From: Gigaspora rosea | Lineage: Eukaryota; Glomeromycota; Glomeromycetes; Diversisporales; Gigasporaceae | DNA length: 64,000 nucleotides | Direction of reading: 5' to 3' | Assembly: GCA_003550325.1 (NCBI GenBank) | Contig: QKWP01000073.1 | Span: 29,058 to 93,057 of the forward strand | Part shown: positions 46,921 to 61,411 of the stretch, in pieces | How positions within the stretch are numbered: the stretch's first letter is position 1 | Layout of the letters: each line of letters opens with the position of its first letter | Position numbers and translations under genes: made by a program | The notes under the pieces: model-generated | Database searches by the model: none | What the model was told of the DNA's origin: nothing | The model's input: the letters and a program-made list of their open reading frames with translations, nothing else

Positions 46921-47999
46921 GGACACCAGAATACAATCAGTGGATTAAATGTTCTTTACGATGGAAGCATTATAGAGTTAAGTTAGGAACAAGAGCATTT
47001 TTAAGAAAAGTTTTTGACGCCAAAAATAGCACGAGATGACGCGAATTAAAGGTAGTTCAAGGCTTCGAACAAGAAGAAAGTGAAAAAAAGTATAATTGGC
47101 AGTTATTTTGGTCAACTCTGAAAGGTTTTATGGGCATTAGATGCACAACCCTGAAGAAAAGCAAAAAGTTAGCATTCTGGTACAAGGTGTTTTTTAACGA
47201 GTTGCCAGTTCTGAAGGTGTTAAAAAAAAGAAGACCCGATATTTATATATCATCCAACTGTATTGCATATACAAAAAAAGTGCCGGAGACTTTAGAGCAC
47301 TTGGTGGAGTGTGATGCATACAGTTTCATGTGGCATAATATTGACATAGTAGCAACAGAAGCAGTATGGCAGAAGCTATCGGAAGAAACGAAGAAGTGAT
47401 TAAGTTTATACGATTTTAGAGACATTCTACTACCAACTACAGGAAATGAATAAAGAGATGCATATAGGTTATATAAAGAGTCTGTGTACAGCAAAAGTTA
47501 GCGGAGCTCTACAAGAATGTATAGCAACAAAAAAAGAGTGGAACAACTGCTTTAGAAGCTTTGTTTACATATGGAGAAATGGTTTTTTTTTGATTTCATA
47601 TGGTCAGAGCATTGTAAAATGCTTTCAATATGGGAAAAAGGAGAAGGTATTAGCCCAAAGATCAAAAGAAAGAAACCTAATAATGAAAATGGACAGAAAA
47701 GATCATGTGACTCATTGAAGGAAAGTAAAACGGTTCAGACAGAAGAGTCAAGACTTAGAGGAAGTAAGGAAATGAATGTCGAGAAGAGATGGGAAACCAT
47801 GATTGAGGACTTTATAAAGAATGGAAATTATCCATTCTGGTTTGGCCTGTGACAGAGCTGACAAAGTTGTCTGTCTCATCAGTGAGGCAGTGCGACAGGT
47901 CGCACCAAGGTGCTCACGAAGTATCTGGGTGATGCCGGACCTGCTATAAGATAAATAGATAGAATAAATATAAATAATTAATTTAGTTATATTATGTAT

Positions 48000-50840
48000 T
48001 AATTATCTATTTAATAAAGGTACCGACAAGACTGTCAAAGGTTAAAAAAAAACATTTGAAGGAATAGCAGTTCCTTTAATTTCAATGAGTAGATGTTTAA
48101 TTATGCCTAAAGATCAAACAAAGGATCTAGTAGCAGAGACAATAAGGCTAAAAGAAGAGACTTTAATTTTTAATCCAAGTTCCTTAACAACTTGATGCAA
48201 AATCATACTAATTGTAGTACCACTATCAATTATAGTATAATAGGGCTTTCTTTTAAGTTTGATATTGCACTTAACAGAAGTGGTATAAGTAAGGGTTTGG
48301 TTCTTGATAGTTTTGGATTCTTCAATCAAATAGCTAGCAAGAGTAGTACAAATGGATTCATTAACCAAAAAGGTTTCAAATTGTTTATATATATAGTTAT
48401 TAGAGGTATAGCTAGAGGTATCAAGAATATAAATATCATAAAGATAGAGAGTAGAAGATCAATTGTGAGATTTGGATCAATTAGAAAATTAATAGCTTTG
48501 ACTATTCCTGTATCTATTACAAGGCTGACTTCAGCTTCTGAATTAGTCATATCCAGAGCAGTTATAATTTCAGTTCCTAGATCGGCTTCTGTTTTTGAAT
48601 CTGGATCTATTATAGATTTGGTTATTTCTAGAAGAGTAATTACTGTTTCTATCTTGAAATTGGTATCATTAATAGTTCCTTTTATTGTCCTGGTATCAAG
48701 CATGATAGTTCTGGATGAAATGTTCCTTTTGATTACAATAATAATATGTAGCATTTTTAGTATGAGTTGGGGTTGGTTCTTACTTTGGTTAGTATAATGG
48801 GCAAGAGTAGAAAAAAAAGAAGTAGCTTGTTTTTTAGCAAGATTAATGCTAAGTTTAGCAATTTGTTTTGTAAAATGCTTAATAGCTTAATTAGTATCAT
48901 TAGCATTATATTCAAAGATCATTATTCGATTTGTTTCTCATTTTCTTGCTTTAGCAATACAGCAGTCAAGTCAGCAGGTTCAGTGGCTTGAACATTTATA
49001 GTATATTCAGATCATAGTTCCTAAATAAAAAATTGGTTTATATAATAGTAGCAGAAAAAACATTGGTAGGGCCTACTTGTTTTTTTAGCTGTTTAAAGTA
49101 ACTAATATAGGTATCATAGTATTTATGCCTTGTTGATTCAAAGAGTTGTTTTTGCTAGATAGCCTTTTGTTTTGTAGTACTAAATTTTTCTTTAAAAAGG
49201 TAAATAAAGTATAGCATTTGTTACCATCAATGCCTTGACCATACCAGTTATCATCAAAATGTATCAGGGCATTAGCAAGGCTAGATAGCTATTCTTGGGC
49301 ATTATCTTTCATATAGGTAGCAGCCAATTTTAATTGTCAAGTAGAGCTCCAATAGTTAGTTTTGGCAGCTCTTTCAAATTCTTCAATCCAAATAATAGAA
49401 TCCTGAATTCCATTACAACAATAAAAATTAATTTTAATAAGAAACTTTTTATCACTATATCCAAAAGTATTGCAAGAACAGTTATAGCATTAGCAGTATT
49501 TGTTAAAGTGATGTTTTCCATATTTAGTTCAGGTTCTTATTCTTCGTTTTCTATAGTTCCTTTGGATTCTGGTTCTGAGTATACTTTTTCTTCTTCTGGT
49601 TCTTCGGCTTGATAATTTTTTTCTTCTCATATTTTTTCTTATTCTTCTAATATTCTATCTAAATTTATTTTTTCTAAAATTTTCTTCTATTAAATTTATT
49701 TCTTCTTCGTGAGTTACTTGTTAAACAACTGCTTAGTTCAAGTAAGCTCCAATTATTTGTGACTAAACAATTTGTGATTGGAAAGTAAAAGGAAGTTCTG
49801 GTTAAGGAATTTAAATTTGAAGTTAAACCCAAAAAGGAGTATGTAAAAGAGTAGTATCAAGTGTTAAATTGGTAGAAGGCTAAAATTTGTTTACTACTAG
49901 TGGGTGGAAAGTGTTGTAAATTATAGAGTTCATTAAAAATATAAAAAAGAATTGATATTTCGAAAAAGTTGGACAATTTGATTTGGAGAGAAAGTATTTT
50001 GGCAAGAAAGTGGATTATCTTACTAAAAAGTAAAGTTGGAAGTGCAAGTATAGAAAAAAAAGTTATTTAAGTAGTATCTTAATAGTCGAGTAGTAAAGTA
50101 GAGAATGAGAAGTCCTGCTTGGTTATCTAAATCTTTTATGTTTAGGATATATAGTAATCAGAAAATAAAAGCAGCACTAAATTCAAGATTAGTACTAGTT
50201 CCTGTGACAATAGGTGAGAGATATTCAAGGATATTGATTATTCAACCAGATAGTGCAGTAGAGATAGCAGGGCTTTCAATATAGTAATTAAAAATATTTT
50301 TCTGAAAATCTGATGAAAAAGTAGAGACAAAAGTATATTGAGTATAATGCTAAAGTAGAGCAGCAGTAACTTCTTTAGGGTCCAGATAAGGTTATTATAT
50401 CAGTAGCTAAAGACAATATCTTGGGTAGTAGCTCTAATGGTATTATAGTTATTGGAGCAAATTAATATAAAGTGTATATCAAGAGTAACTTGAGTATATC
50501 AGTTAGCAAAATAAGTGACCTAGTACTAATTCCAAAAGTAACAAAAAGTCTAATACAAATTGTAAGGTGAATATAGCAAACAGTACAAGATAAATCTAAG
50601 TTACTAAGTTGGTGAACGTTGGTGGCAATAGCTAATGTCATGTGCTTCAATTTGTTAGAAATAAATTTGGTAGACTCTATTTATACTAGTCATAAAAAGG
50701 CCTAGAGGATTAAAAACTAATTTTTGAACTTAAATAAAAAGGTTAGATATATATATTAATAGAAAAACCTTAACCTAGACCTGGGTTTTACGTTAAATAA
50801 TATAAACCTCATAGAGGTTTATATTAAAATTTTTTTATAA
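48000..50840 (-). pseudogene. Gypsy gag-protease remnant
   Basis: The frame 48368-48114 includes YTIIDSGTTISMI, matching the DSG catalytic motif of a retroviral-type aspartic protease. Upstream (48754-48326, 49521-49330 and others) are broken frames in the gag region with no domain I can name. Confidence 0.6.
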
Positions 50841-50849
50841 AAAATCCTT

Positions 50850-52290
50850 AACCTATGCCCGTGCACCCCTATATGCATAAGATCATCAAGATAAGTTTTT
50901 TTTTTATTTTGTTTGATTTTTTCATTCTTTTTTTCTTTCGTTTGTTTTTTTTTGTTTATTTTGGTTTAACTTTTTTTTCTTTTTTCTTTTTTAGCTACCA
51001 TCGTTGGTGTCGTCGCAGGTATCGTCACAGGTGTCGTCGTTGGTGTTGTAGCAGGTGTCGTCGTTGGTGTCGTTTCAATTGTCGTCGTTGGTGTCGTCGC
51101 TAATGAGAGGAGTGGTCTTGCGTGACTCTTGTGGAATGGTCGTCTGTAGCTCTTCGGCATTCTTTTGGAGTAATACGTTTTCGGGTGAGTGGTCTTGTAT
51201 GTTTCTCCGGTAAATGGTCTTGCACATTTTTCCGATCGCGTGGCTTCGTGTGTTTTCTGGAATGATTCTGTTTTTTTTTATATTCAAATATTAATAATTC
51301 TTTTTACTTTTTTAGATGTTCTTCTTACATATAGGCCTTGTTTCGTTTCGTTGGGTTCATTGAAAGCGTTCTTCTGTTAGGTGGTCTTGTAAGTTTTTCT
51401 GTTAGTTGGTCTCGTATTTCTTCGTTAGGTAAGTTGTCTTGTTGTTTCCATTTTTTTTTTTATACTAGTATATTAACTAGTTTTTACTTTATATTGTGCT
51501 GCTATCATTTATGTTCATATCATCTTCGATTTCAATGGTATGGTCATTTTTTTGGTGCTATGTATCGTCATTCCTAAGTGTTTTGCCGCTGCTTCAGGTG
51601 CGCCATATATTATTGTTTCTTGGTATTGTAGTTGCCGTGCATGTTATTTCTTGGTGCTGTGCGTTGCTTTGGGTGCTGTGTATCGTTGTTTCTTGGTGTT
51701 GTGTGTTGTTTTGGGTGTGCCGTATATAGTCGTTTCTTTTGTATTCGATTCTGTCCTTTTTTTTATAATAGTATAATAAAAAAAAATATGTAATTTCGTG
51801 TAAAAAACTTGAAAAATTTTGGTGTTGTATGTTGTTTTGGGTGCGCCATATATTGGTGTCGTGCGTTGCTTTGGGTGCGTTCATTTTTTTTGTGTTTGAT
51901 TCTGTCCCTAAAAAACATAAAAAAAAATAGGTAATTTCGTGTAAAAGACTTGGAAATTTTGGTATCCCGTGATCGAATTTGGGTTGATCACGGTGTGCAG
52001 GTGCGTGATAAACTTAATAAAAAATTTTTTTTATTTTTTTGTATTTTTGTTATAAAAATATGGTGTTCGGAGACTTCCTTTTTTTTGATGAACTATCAGT
52101 CACGCGACCTAATTTGATTGGCCGATCATGGGGTCAGCATGGCGAGGGTCACTGCCTAATTTATATTTGTCATGTGTTTAAATTTGATTGGTTAGATATA
52201 GGTCTAGGATTAAATTAATTGTCTTAATGTAGACCTCTTTGGGGTTTAGGTTATTAGTATAAACCCCGGGTTTAGAATAAGATTACCTAT
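50850..52290. repeat. T-rich region with GTCGTCGTTGGT and TTGGTGCTGTG minisatellites
   Basis: 51000-51105 repeats GGTGTCGTCG(T/C)(T/A)GGTGT-like units; 51580-51900 repeats TTTCTTGGTGxTGTGxGTTG. The plus- and minus-strand ORFs here are repeat read-through (Thr/Pro runs on the minus strand). It lies in the 5' part of the Gypsy interior. Confidence 0.55.
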
Positions 52291-52296
52291 TTTAAT

Positions 52297-52539
52297 ATGG
52301 GGTGAGTCAGTAAAAAAGGAACAAATCATTTTTAATGAAATTTTTTTAATTTTTAAATTAAAATATCTTGACAACTATTTAATCAAATTTACTAAAAATT
52401 TAATTTTAAATTATATAGAATTAAAATAAAAAAATTTATTAAATTTATTATAATAGTTGTTAAGATATTTAAGCTTAAAGTCAAGAAAACTTTTACTTAG
52501 AAAAAATTTGTTTCTTTTCTACTGACTTACCCCCATATA
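52297..52539. mobile_element. Hairpin MITE (GGGGTGAGTCAGT ends)
   Basis: ATATGGGGTGAGTCAGTA pairs with the complement of TACTGACTTACCCCCATAT; inner arms of AT-rich sequence also pair (AAATATCTTAACAACTAT). About 240 bp. Confidence 0.75.
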
Positions 52540-52869
52540 CTAACTAAGAGGTAAAGAGTTTCTAATCTGGTCTAAAACTAAACAAAAAAAAAAATACTAA
52601 AACAAAAGAGGAGTGCTACAAAAGCAGAGGCTTCAAGTATGCTCTTCTGAATGAATTCAACAGGAAAATACTGGTGCTACAAAAGCAAGAGGCTTCAAGT
52701 ATGTTCTTCTGAACAAACTTCTTTTAATTTGACAGAAAAACCAAAAACAATTACTTAATTAGAGAAGAGAAAAGGAAGAGAAAAGATAACAAAAGATATC
52801 CTTATAGAGATAAAAAAAGGGTCCTAATATTCTGGCTGTTTTAAATGTTTCCACTAGAAAGCACCAAAA

Positions 52870-53381
52870 TGTTACAAGTGACTATAGTCTTCAATATAGT
52901 ATTTGCAATACAATACATAACAACAGGGATCTTCTAAGGATCAGTAAAGATATAAAGCAGTATGCAAGTGGAATATTATTTCACTAGAGCAGTTTGTTAG
53001 ATATTTATTAAAGGACAAGGGAGTATTTATTTGGTAAAGATATATTTTATTTATTTTGAGTACAATATTTAAGAAATAGAACTATTTCTAATAATTTGGA
53101 AGAAGCAGAAAGAGAATCTAAGTCTAAAGCTAAAAGGTAATAAGCAGAAGAGCAGAAAGCTAGAGTTTATATCCTTTAGAAATATGCATAAGTAAAAGTA
53201 TAAGAGTAGAGAAGTAAAAATATAAAAGTATAAAAGTATAAAAAAATATAAGTATAAAAGTATAAAAGTATAAAAGGACATTTTATACTAGTGTTCTATT
53301 ATTCTGTGATTCTTTTTATATTGCACTAAGATATCCTTGGAATGTTCTAGCTTCCAATAATAAGAAACCTATTTTATAACA
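52870..53381 (-). repeat. Right (5') LTR, intact, 512 bp
   Basis: Begins TGTTAC and ends ATAACA on the plus strand. It contains the uninterrupted target sites of the three insertions found in the left LTR. An ATAAAAGT array at 53218-53275 is shared with the other LTR. A primer-binding-site-like TGGTGCTTTCTAGTGG abuts it on the minus strand. Confidence 0.88.
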
Positions 53382-53454
53382 CTATAAATCTATAGAATTC
53401 AAATAAAAGAAATTTACTAAACTTGATGAGATGGTTATAAAGATATAGGGAATG

Positions 53455-54016
53455 CCTATTTCCACCATAGTATTTTGCTATTTCCACCATGGTTACACGA
53501 AAAGTTACTATTTTTAGATTTTAATATAATATTGTATATTATAATTTTAATTATTTTCAATTGGCCCAACTTGATTTAGGTTACCAAAACAAGACTCGTG
53601 TAATATTACATGACATTAGCGGCATATAACCAAAAATTATTTTTGCAAAAACAATGCACTGGGCATTTGTATAACGTAAGTGCATAGGTTGTGTAACCAG
53701 TATATGTACTGTGATTGGATATTGCTTTGAATCTAGATTTAGGGTTAGGGTGGGCCGGAATTATGTCTAACCCGCCAGGGGATTATCATAATAGTGCCCA
53801 CCAGCATTAAGCTTAATGCCGGCCGACCCAACCAAAATAAGACTTGTGTAACGTTACACAACATTAGCAGTGTGTAACCAAAAATTATTTTTGCAAAAAC
53901 AATGCACCGGGCCTTTGTGTAACATAAGTGCATATATTATTTTGAATTCTAAAAATAGAAAATCTTGTGTAACCATGGTGGAAATAGCAAAATACCATGG
54001 TGGAAAATAGTAGCTC
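53455..54016. mobile_element. TIR element with CTATTTCCACCATGGT ends and an inner direct repeat
   Basis: The left end has two copies of CTATTTCCACCAT and the right end the inverse (ATGGTGGAAATAG twice). Inside, a block of about 95 bp with TTTTTGCAAAAACAATGCAC occurs twice in the same direction (53585 and 53840). The minus ORF at 53745-53933 is not supported. Confidence 0.7.
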
Positions 54017-54423
54017 CCAAGATATATATACTAAAAAAATCAAACTGCCTATCAAAATTGAAGTTGTGCCAATTTTTTTAAAACTTAGAGCAAATATACC
54101 TAAATAGCTACCTAACCAAATTTAATAATGAATTCTATAATATATAAAATTCAATTAAATAAATTTTATAGCATAACTTTAATTTTAAAATATTTTGATT
54201 TTTCTTTAACTTGAACAAGAATATCTCCATAACAACTTGACCAAATTTGATTTTTTTTTTTTTTTATTTATTTATTTAGATTCTGTGGATTTATATAGAA
54301 TTCAAATAAAAAAATTTTGTCAAATTTAGTTAAGTGGTTACTAAGGTATTTTGATTTAAAGATTTGAAAATTTTTATTTCCCTTCTTAATAATTATGTGA
54401 TTGTCCTGTCCTGTCCTGGTCCC

Positions 54424-55304
54424 TATGCGCAGGGACAATGATTTTCTGTGGCAATATAAACCAAATTCTGCAGCTATTTACACCTAATTTCTGCAATAAT
54501 AAATTTCAAATTCTGTGAATTTCTGCACAAAAAATCTTCTATTTCTGCGCAAAAAAAATCTAATTGCTAATGTATTGAAACCTCCTGAACCACGATTGTG
54601 TTTGTGTTAACTGATTATCTATCCTTCCGAGATTTCAGAATCTGATGTAGGCCGAAGCAGAATCACATGACAATATTAAATAATTATTGTATAACTACAG
54701 TTAACTCTCTCTAATCCAAACTGCCGGGACTGCTTTTTTTTACTATATAAAAATTTGAAAAAGTTCAGTTTTCAAAACGTTATATATGGCTTATCTGAAC
54801 TTTATAATAAAATTTACAAATGTTCTAGAAGATTTTGTTCAGTTTAGAGAGAGTTTAATAGTGTTCGGTTTAGAGAAAGACGACTGTATATAATATGCAT
54901 GAATATGCGTTCCGGTTACACTTGTACATCCGGGATCTGAAATTCACAGTTTTTATTGGTAGTTGCATACAGACATTGCATTCAAGTTGCTTAGAAATTT
55001 ACGCTTCGGGAAGAAATCAGCAACTATCAGCCACAATTTGACCAATAATACGCTTATCCGACGTAAACAACGAACTATTATTGTGTAGTTATTCGGCTTC
55101 TCTAATACAAATACACAAAATTCATTCACCTCTTAAGAGGTGATGGAAATTTGTGTATTGTATTAGGAGATGGGCGAATAACTTGCACAAAAATCGTTCA
55201 GTGTTCACTTAGTCTAAATTCCGCGACAAAATCTAATACTCCTCAATCCGTGAATTCTGCGGCATTCTGCATTTTGCAGAAATCATCGTCCCTGTCTATG
55301 CGCC
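54424..55304. mobile_element. TIR element (GCGCAGGGACAATGATTT), containing a pogo-like MITE
   Basis: TGCGCAGGGACAATGATTTT at the left is matched by the complement of AAATCATCGTCCCTGTCTAT at the right. A hairpin at 55102-55172 (ACACAAATTTCC-type arms around CTCTTAAGAG) and the MITE at 54698 lie inside. About 880 bp, no supported ORF. Confidence 0.65.
54698..54886. mobile_element. pogo-like MITE (189 bp), TA target duplication
   Basis: CAGTTAACTCTCTCTAATCC at the left and TTTAGAGAAAGACGACTG at the right, flanked by TA. The CTGCCGGGAC that follows the left TIR resembles CTGTCGGGAC just inside the 6.1-kb pogo-like element at 25032. Confidence 0.8.
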
Positions 55305-55352
55305 AAGTTAGCATGCGACAAATCATTATTAGCCAATAAAAATTCAAAAAGA

Positions 55353-55757
55353 ATGGCAAGTCAGGTGATTACAGTCACCGTAGATCCTCCGCCTCGACGA
55401 TCACGTGAACGAGTTTGGCCGATCGCATGGATAGTAATAAGTAATAACTTTAAACTGGATCGTTTAACCACCCATTCATTATTTATTGACGTAATGTGGA
55501 CTCCAAATAGCATATCATACTATAAACACAAAATATCCGAATACCATTTACTAAGGTTGTGCAGGTTCTTTTTCAAAACAAAAGATATCATTCGATTGCG
55601 TTAAAGAAATTGTTTTTACAGCTATTTTAAAAACACAAATACTTCACACATTTAGTCGATTTATACCAAAATTATATATACACTATAGAATTTGACTGTT
55701 TTATATCGAAAAGGAACCAATTTTATAAAGATGAAGAAACGATGATCTATTTTTTTA
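55353..55757. other. Spacer and 3' UTR of ATP synthase beta
   Basis: An 83-codon plus-strand ORF (55353-55604) has no recognisable content and runs into the 3' end of the convergent gene. I see no other feature. Confidence 0.4.
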
Positions 55758-58042
<2,285 letters not shown>

Positions 58043-58227
58043 TTTTCAAATGCCGCACATAAGTATCATCTAAAAAAAAAAAAATAGCCTTTCGAATCTT
58101 AAGATACGTACCTTGATGATCTTTGTACTACCATCATAAAAATTTTTGATAATCTAGATGTCATATGTCATGTACTACGTGCATTCAATATAAAGTATTA
58201 TTGGTTATAGCAATTTTGATCTAAACC
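58043..58227. promoter_or_regulatory. Bidirectional promoter between ATP2 and RRP43
   Basis: Only 185 bp separates the two start codons. The region is AT-rich with an A-run near 58072 and no obvious TATA element. Sharing of control elements is inferred from spacing alone. Confidence 0.6.
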
Positions 58228-59562
58228 ATGGTGAAAAATTCACTTGCCTTTGAAGCAGAAACTTTTCGTAAGATTCAACCTCAGGAATACTTACGTAGAT
58301 TTATTCAGGGAAATATTAGACCCGATGGGAGATCCTTAAGCCAATTTCGCCCAACTACAGTTAATCAAAGTAAATCGTAGTTCTTATATTTTACTGCCTT
58401 CAAGACAGTCAATAATAAAACTTTATTTCAGGTTGTATAACGACTACAAATGGATCTTCTATGGTTAGGATAGGAAACACTACCGTCGTTTGTGGTATAA
58501 AGGCTGAGGTGGCTACACCTAAATTTAATTCACCTCTAGAAGGATACTTAGGTATTATTTTAGCGAATTTGATATGATAGAATTTATCGAAAGATAAACT
58601 ATTGATTTTACCACATATTTTATAGTCCCGAACATTGATCTCTCTCCCATTTGTTCTCCAAAGTTTAAACCTGGGCCACCGGGCGAACTGGCACAAGTAT
58701 TAAGTGAGAATTTGAATAATTTACTAAAAAGGTAAAACGCGTGAATGGCCCTTGAAATTCATATCTCTAAACATTTTCAATGACAAAATTAATAACTTAT
58801 TTATTTTAAGTGCATCTGTATTGGATTTAACATCTCTTTGTATTAAAGAGGGTATAGCTGTTTGGGTTCTTTATATAGATTTGGTTTGTGTTAATTATGA
58901 TGGCAATATCTATGATGCGTCGGTGATTGGGATGATAACTGCTTTAACAAATGGTACGTTGTATGTGCCTGAACATCCTATTTTATTTGACGGATTTAAC
59001 TGTCTTTTTTACATCGTTATAGTGAAACTTCCCGAAGCAACTTTTGAGGAAAGTAGCGGCTTAGTAAAAGCTACTGAAGAATTATCAGTCACTCTTAAAC
59101 TTCAACGAATACCATATTCAGTTACGGTTGCGTTGTTTGATGGGTAAACTACTTTATTCTATTTATACAGTCAGAGCATCCTAAGTGCACCCCTTGGAAT
59201 GTGATAGAATAATTTTACAATTGTCATTAGTAGTTTGGACTGAGGTATAAAGTACATTTATGGGAACATGAAATTTATAGTGTGTGCATTTAGGGATTCT
59301 GGCTGTATTTTAATTTATTTATATTATTCGCATATAATAACACGTCAATGATCATAGACAGCATTTGTTGGTTGATCCAACTGAGGTAGAAGAGTCGATC
59401 ACGAGCGAGCAAATCACTATTGTTTTTGATGAAGTAGGACAATTATGCTCAATATGGAAAGTTGGGGGGTTGCCATCTTCACCAGAGCATCTAAAGCAAT
59501 GCATGAACATTGCACGAGAAAGATATAAACAAATAAGCATGATTGTGAAAAGTTCGATTTGA
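58228..59562 (+). CDS. RRP43: Exosome complex subunit Rrp43 (EXOSC8)
   Basis: Six exons: 58228-58369, 58432-58551, 58626-58731, 58811-58953, 59023-59143 and 59358-59562, totalling 837 nt (278 residues plus TGA). All junctions are GT-AG and keep frame. The product has an N-terminal PQEYLRRFI helix, RPDGRSLSQFR, then the RNase PH fold with GNTTVVCGIKAE, VPNIDLSP, KFKPGPPGE and LDLTSLCIKEG...WVLYIDLVCVNYDGNI, and the second subdomain TIVFDEVGQLCSIWK. It would be one of six RNase PH-like subunits of the 3'-5' RNA-degrading exosome ring, catalytically inactive as in other eukaryotes. Length is normal. The last intron carries a MITE. Confidence 0.93.
59168..59305. mobile_element. pogo-like MITE in the last intron of RRP43
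   Basis: CAGTCAGAGCATCCTAAGTG at the left and TTTAGGGATTCTGGCTG at the right, flanked by TA. 138 bp, TIRs related to the 6.1-kb element at 25032. It lies wholly within the intron and leaves both splice sites intact. Confidence 0.82.
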
Positions 59563-61410
59563 AGATGTTTAGGGTTGCGACTCAATCCTTTTTATTTTTA
59601 AATTAGTTTGAACTTGGGAATTGGCATTTCTGCTTAATTTGGCTTCATGATTAAAACCCAAATACATCCCATTTCAATAAATAGTGTCAAACTCAAAAAC
59701 CACCGATTCATTAAATAAATATTCGAACATTTAATAATATTAAGACTTTAAATTATTCAAAAGATTTAAGACTTATAATCAAATATATCAAATTCAAAAG
59801 ATTGATAAACTCTTAAAGATCGAATTTAAGTTGGATTGAGTATTATTAGATAATACCAGGAACGGAGTGCAACGAAGAGTATGGTTTAATGGCAAGTGAA
59901 GTGGTATATTCGCATCTGGTAGATGATCCATCCTCAGGATTTCATATTGGGATTTCTATATATAAGTTTACAATTAGACGTTGTGTGCTCAAAGAAATAT
60001 AATAATATTAAATTGCCTGGTCGTCGACTTGAATATAAAAACCATTTATTATCAGGGCTTTTAAACTTTTGATATGTGCAAGTTACATCTGTTTTTATAT
60101 GTTATCGATTTTATCGGCTTGTATATGATATGTATCGCACAAACTTTTCTAGTTCATACCAGTGCAGACTTTCCTTTTTAACTATCTAATTTCGGTTCAA
60201 TTGATTTGGATCCGTACAAATAAATGAACTTTGTTATAATGACTTACTTTATCAATATCTTAACATCAAAAATTATGTCAGGAAAGGAATGAAGTGTTGG
60301 TTATATGAAGAATGTGCAAATCCATACATCCAACATCCAAGTGGTTTACAATAATTTGAGATGAGTAACTAAAAAAAAAGATAAATTAACACATGATGAT
60401 AAAAATGCAATTTTAAAATAGATTGCAAATGACCCAATTTAAATTTCTTTTTATCTGATTGTTTGTTACTTTTTAGACGGTAATTACTGATTTGTTAAAG
60501 AAGACAAACGAATGAAATTGTTGAACGTTCGAATATAACCATAAACATACTAATCTTTATTAATTAAATACTGTATATTCTCAAAAATAACTGGATATTT
60601 CGATGATTTGCGCATTATTTCGAATACGTCCATTGCGTTATTTCAGATACTTAACTGTTAATATCCTAATTATAACGGCTTAAATTCAGTAACGAGATCA
60701 TAAGTTTCCAAACCGTAATACCGTTCTTATAAACATTATGAAGCAACAATTTTTTAAATCTGGCAACAAAGTTCACATTTATTTAACTTTTTAAATTATT
60801 TAATAAATTACATATCTTGAAATACACTGTCTGTATATATTTATATACAGTATAGTTAAAAATACCAGTGTTGACCATATGACTTATATGACTTATATGA
60901 CTTATATGCTAATTATATGATTTGGAACATACACTAGAAAAACTGACACTGTTAATCAGTGTTTAAAATTCAGACTTGGACAAATGCAAGTAATATACAG
61001 GTTTTAGATGCACAAACAATTCATTGCTTGCACATGTGTGCATATAAAAAAATTTTTACTTGCACAATGTACATGTAAAAATTATTGAGATAAATAAATA
61101 TAGTAAAATCTTCGTTTACAAATTATTATTATATTTATAGTTATTATTTAACTAAAAGAGACTATCTCATCAACTAAAATGGTGCAGAATAAAAAGGTTA
61201 ACTATTAATAACTAAATTAATACAAATACAGTTGCCCTCCTAATTACCTACCATTTATTTATATTAAAAACACCTCTATATAGTCACAATTATATTTATA
61301 ATCATTATTGTTTTAGAATTTGTTGCCTAATTTTAATAATAAAATTACTTTTACACAATTACATTTATATATAAAAATAGATAGTTTCTATATAGAAAAG
61401 TTGCAATTTT
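59563..61410. other. AT-rich intergenic stretch
   Basis: No gene is supported. A GCGCATTATTTCGAA / GCGTTATTTC motif at 60610-60645 resembles the MITE family at 29875. Otherwise I see only simple AT-rich sequence and a short TGACTTATA repeat at 60887-60910. Confidence 0.5.
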
Positions 61411-61411
61411 A

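Larger units (their letters stand above)
41691..47990 (+). mobile_element. LINE (non-LTR retrotransposon), dead, inserted in the Gypsy element
   Basis: Plus-strand frames in order: linker after the endonuclease (41780-42034), RT (42909-43530), C-terminal region, RNase H (46480-46900) and a Cys/His knuckle (ETLEHLVECDAY at 47290-47320). No endonuclease domain is present, so the copy is probably 5'-truncated. Multiple in-frame stops and two or more secondary insertions make it inactive. The 3' end is followed by an ATAAATAGATAGAATAAAT tail rather than poly(A). Confidence 0.75.
24931..53381 (-). mobile_element. Ty3/Gypsy LTR retrotransposon, full extent including nested insertions
   Basis: Two LTRs begin TGTTAC and end TAACA. 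CTAT occurs immediately outside both ends (24927-24930, 53382-53385), probably the target duplication. On the minus strand the order is 5' LTR (right), aspartic protease (48.3 kb), reverse transcriptase (39.9-39.2 kb), RNase H (38.4-38.0 kb), integrase (37.9-37.0 kb), 3' LTR (left), which is the Gypsy order. TGGTGCTTTCTAGTGG next to the right LTR could be the primer-binding site, and AAAAGGAACAAAAA next to the left LTR a polypurine tract. Reading frames are destroyed throughout. The 28-kb span is due to later insertions. Confidence 0.85.

Noticed and set aside
48192-48797. 201-codon plus-strand ORF
   Set aside because: It is antisense to the Gypsy gag-protease region, where the minus strand carries the DSG protease motif.
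53738-53752. TTAGGGTTAGGGTGGG, telomere-like
   Set aside because: Only about two units, internal to a TIR element; not a telomere.
55353-55604. 83-codon plus-strand ORF before the ATP2 3' end
   Set aside because: No recognisable motif, no splice context, and it converges on a known gene's 3' region.
59116-59337. Reading RRP43 as ending at the TAA after GATGGG
   Set aside because: The exon after the MITE-bearing intron continues the family's C-terminal sequence in frame, so the TAA is intronic.
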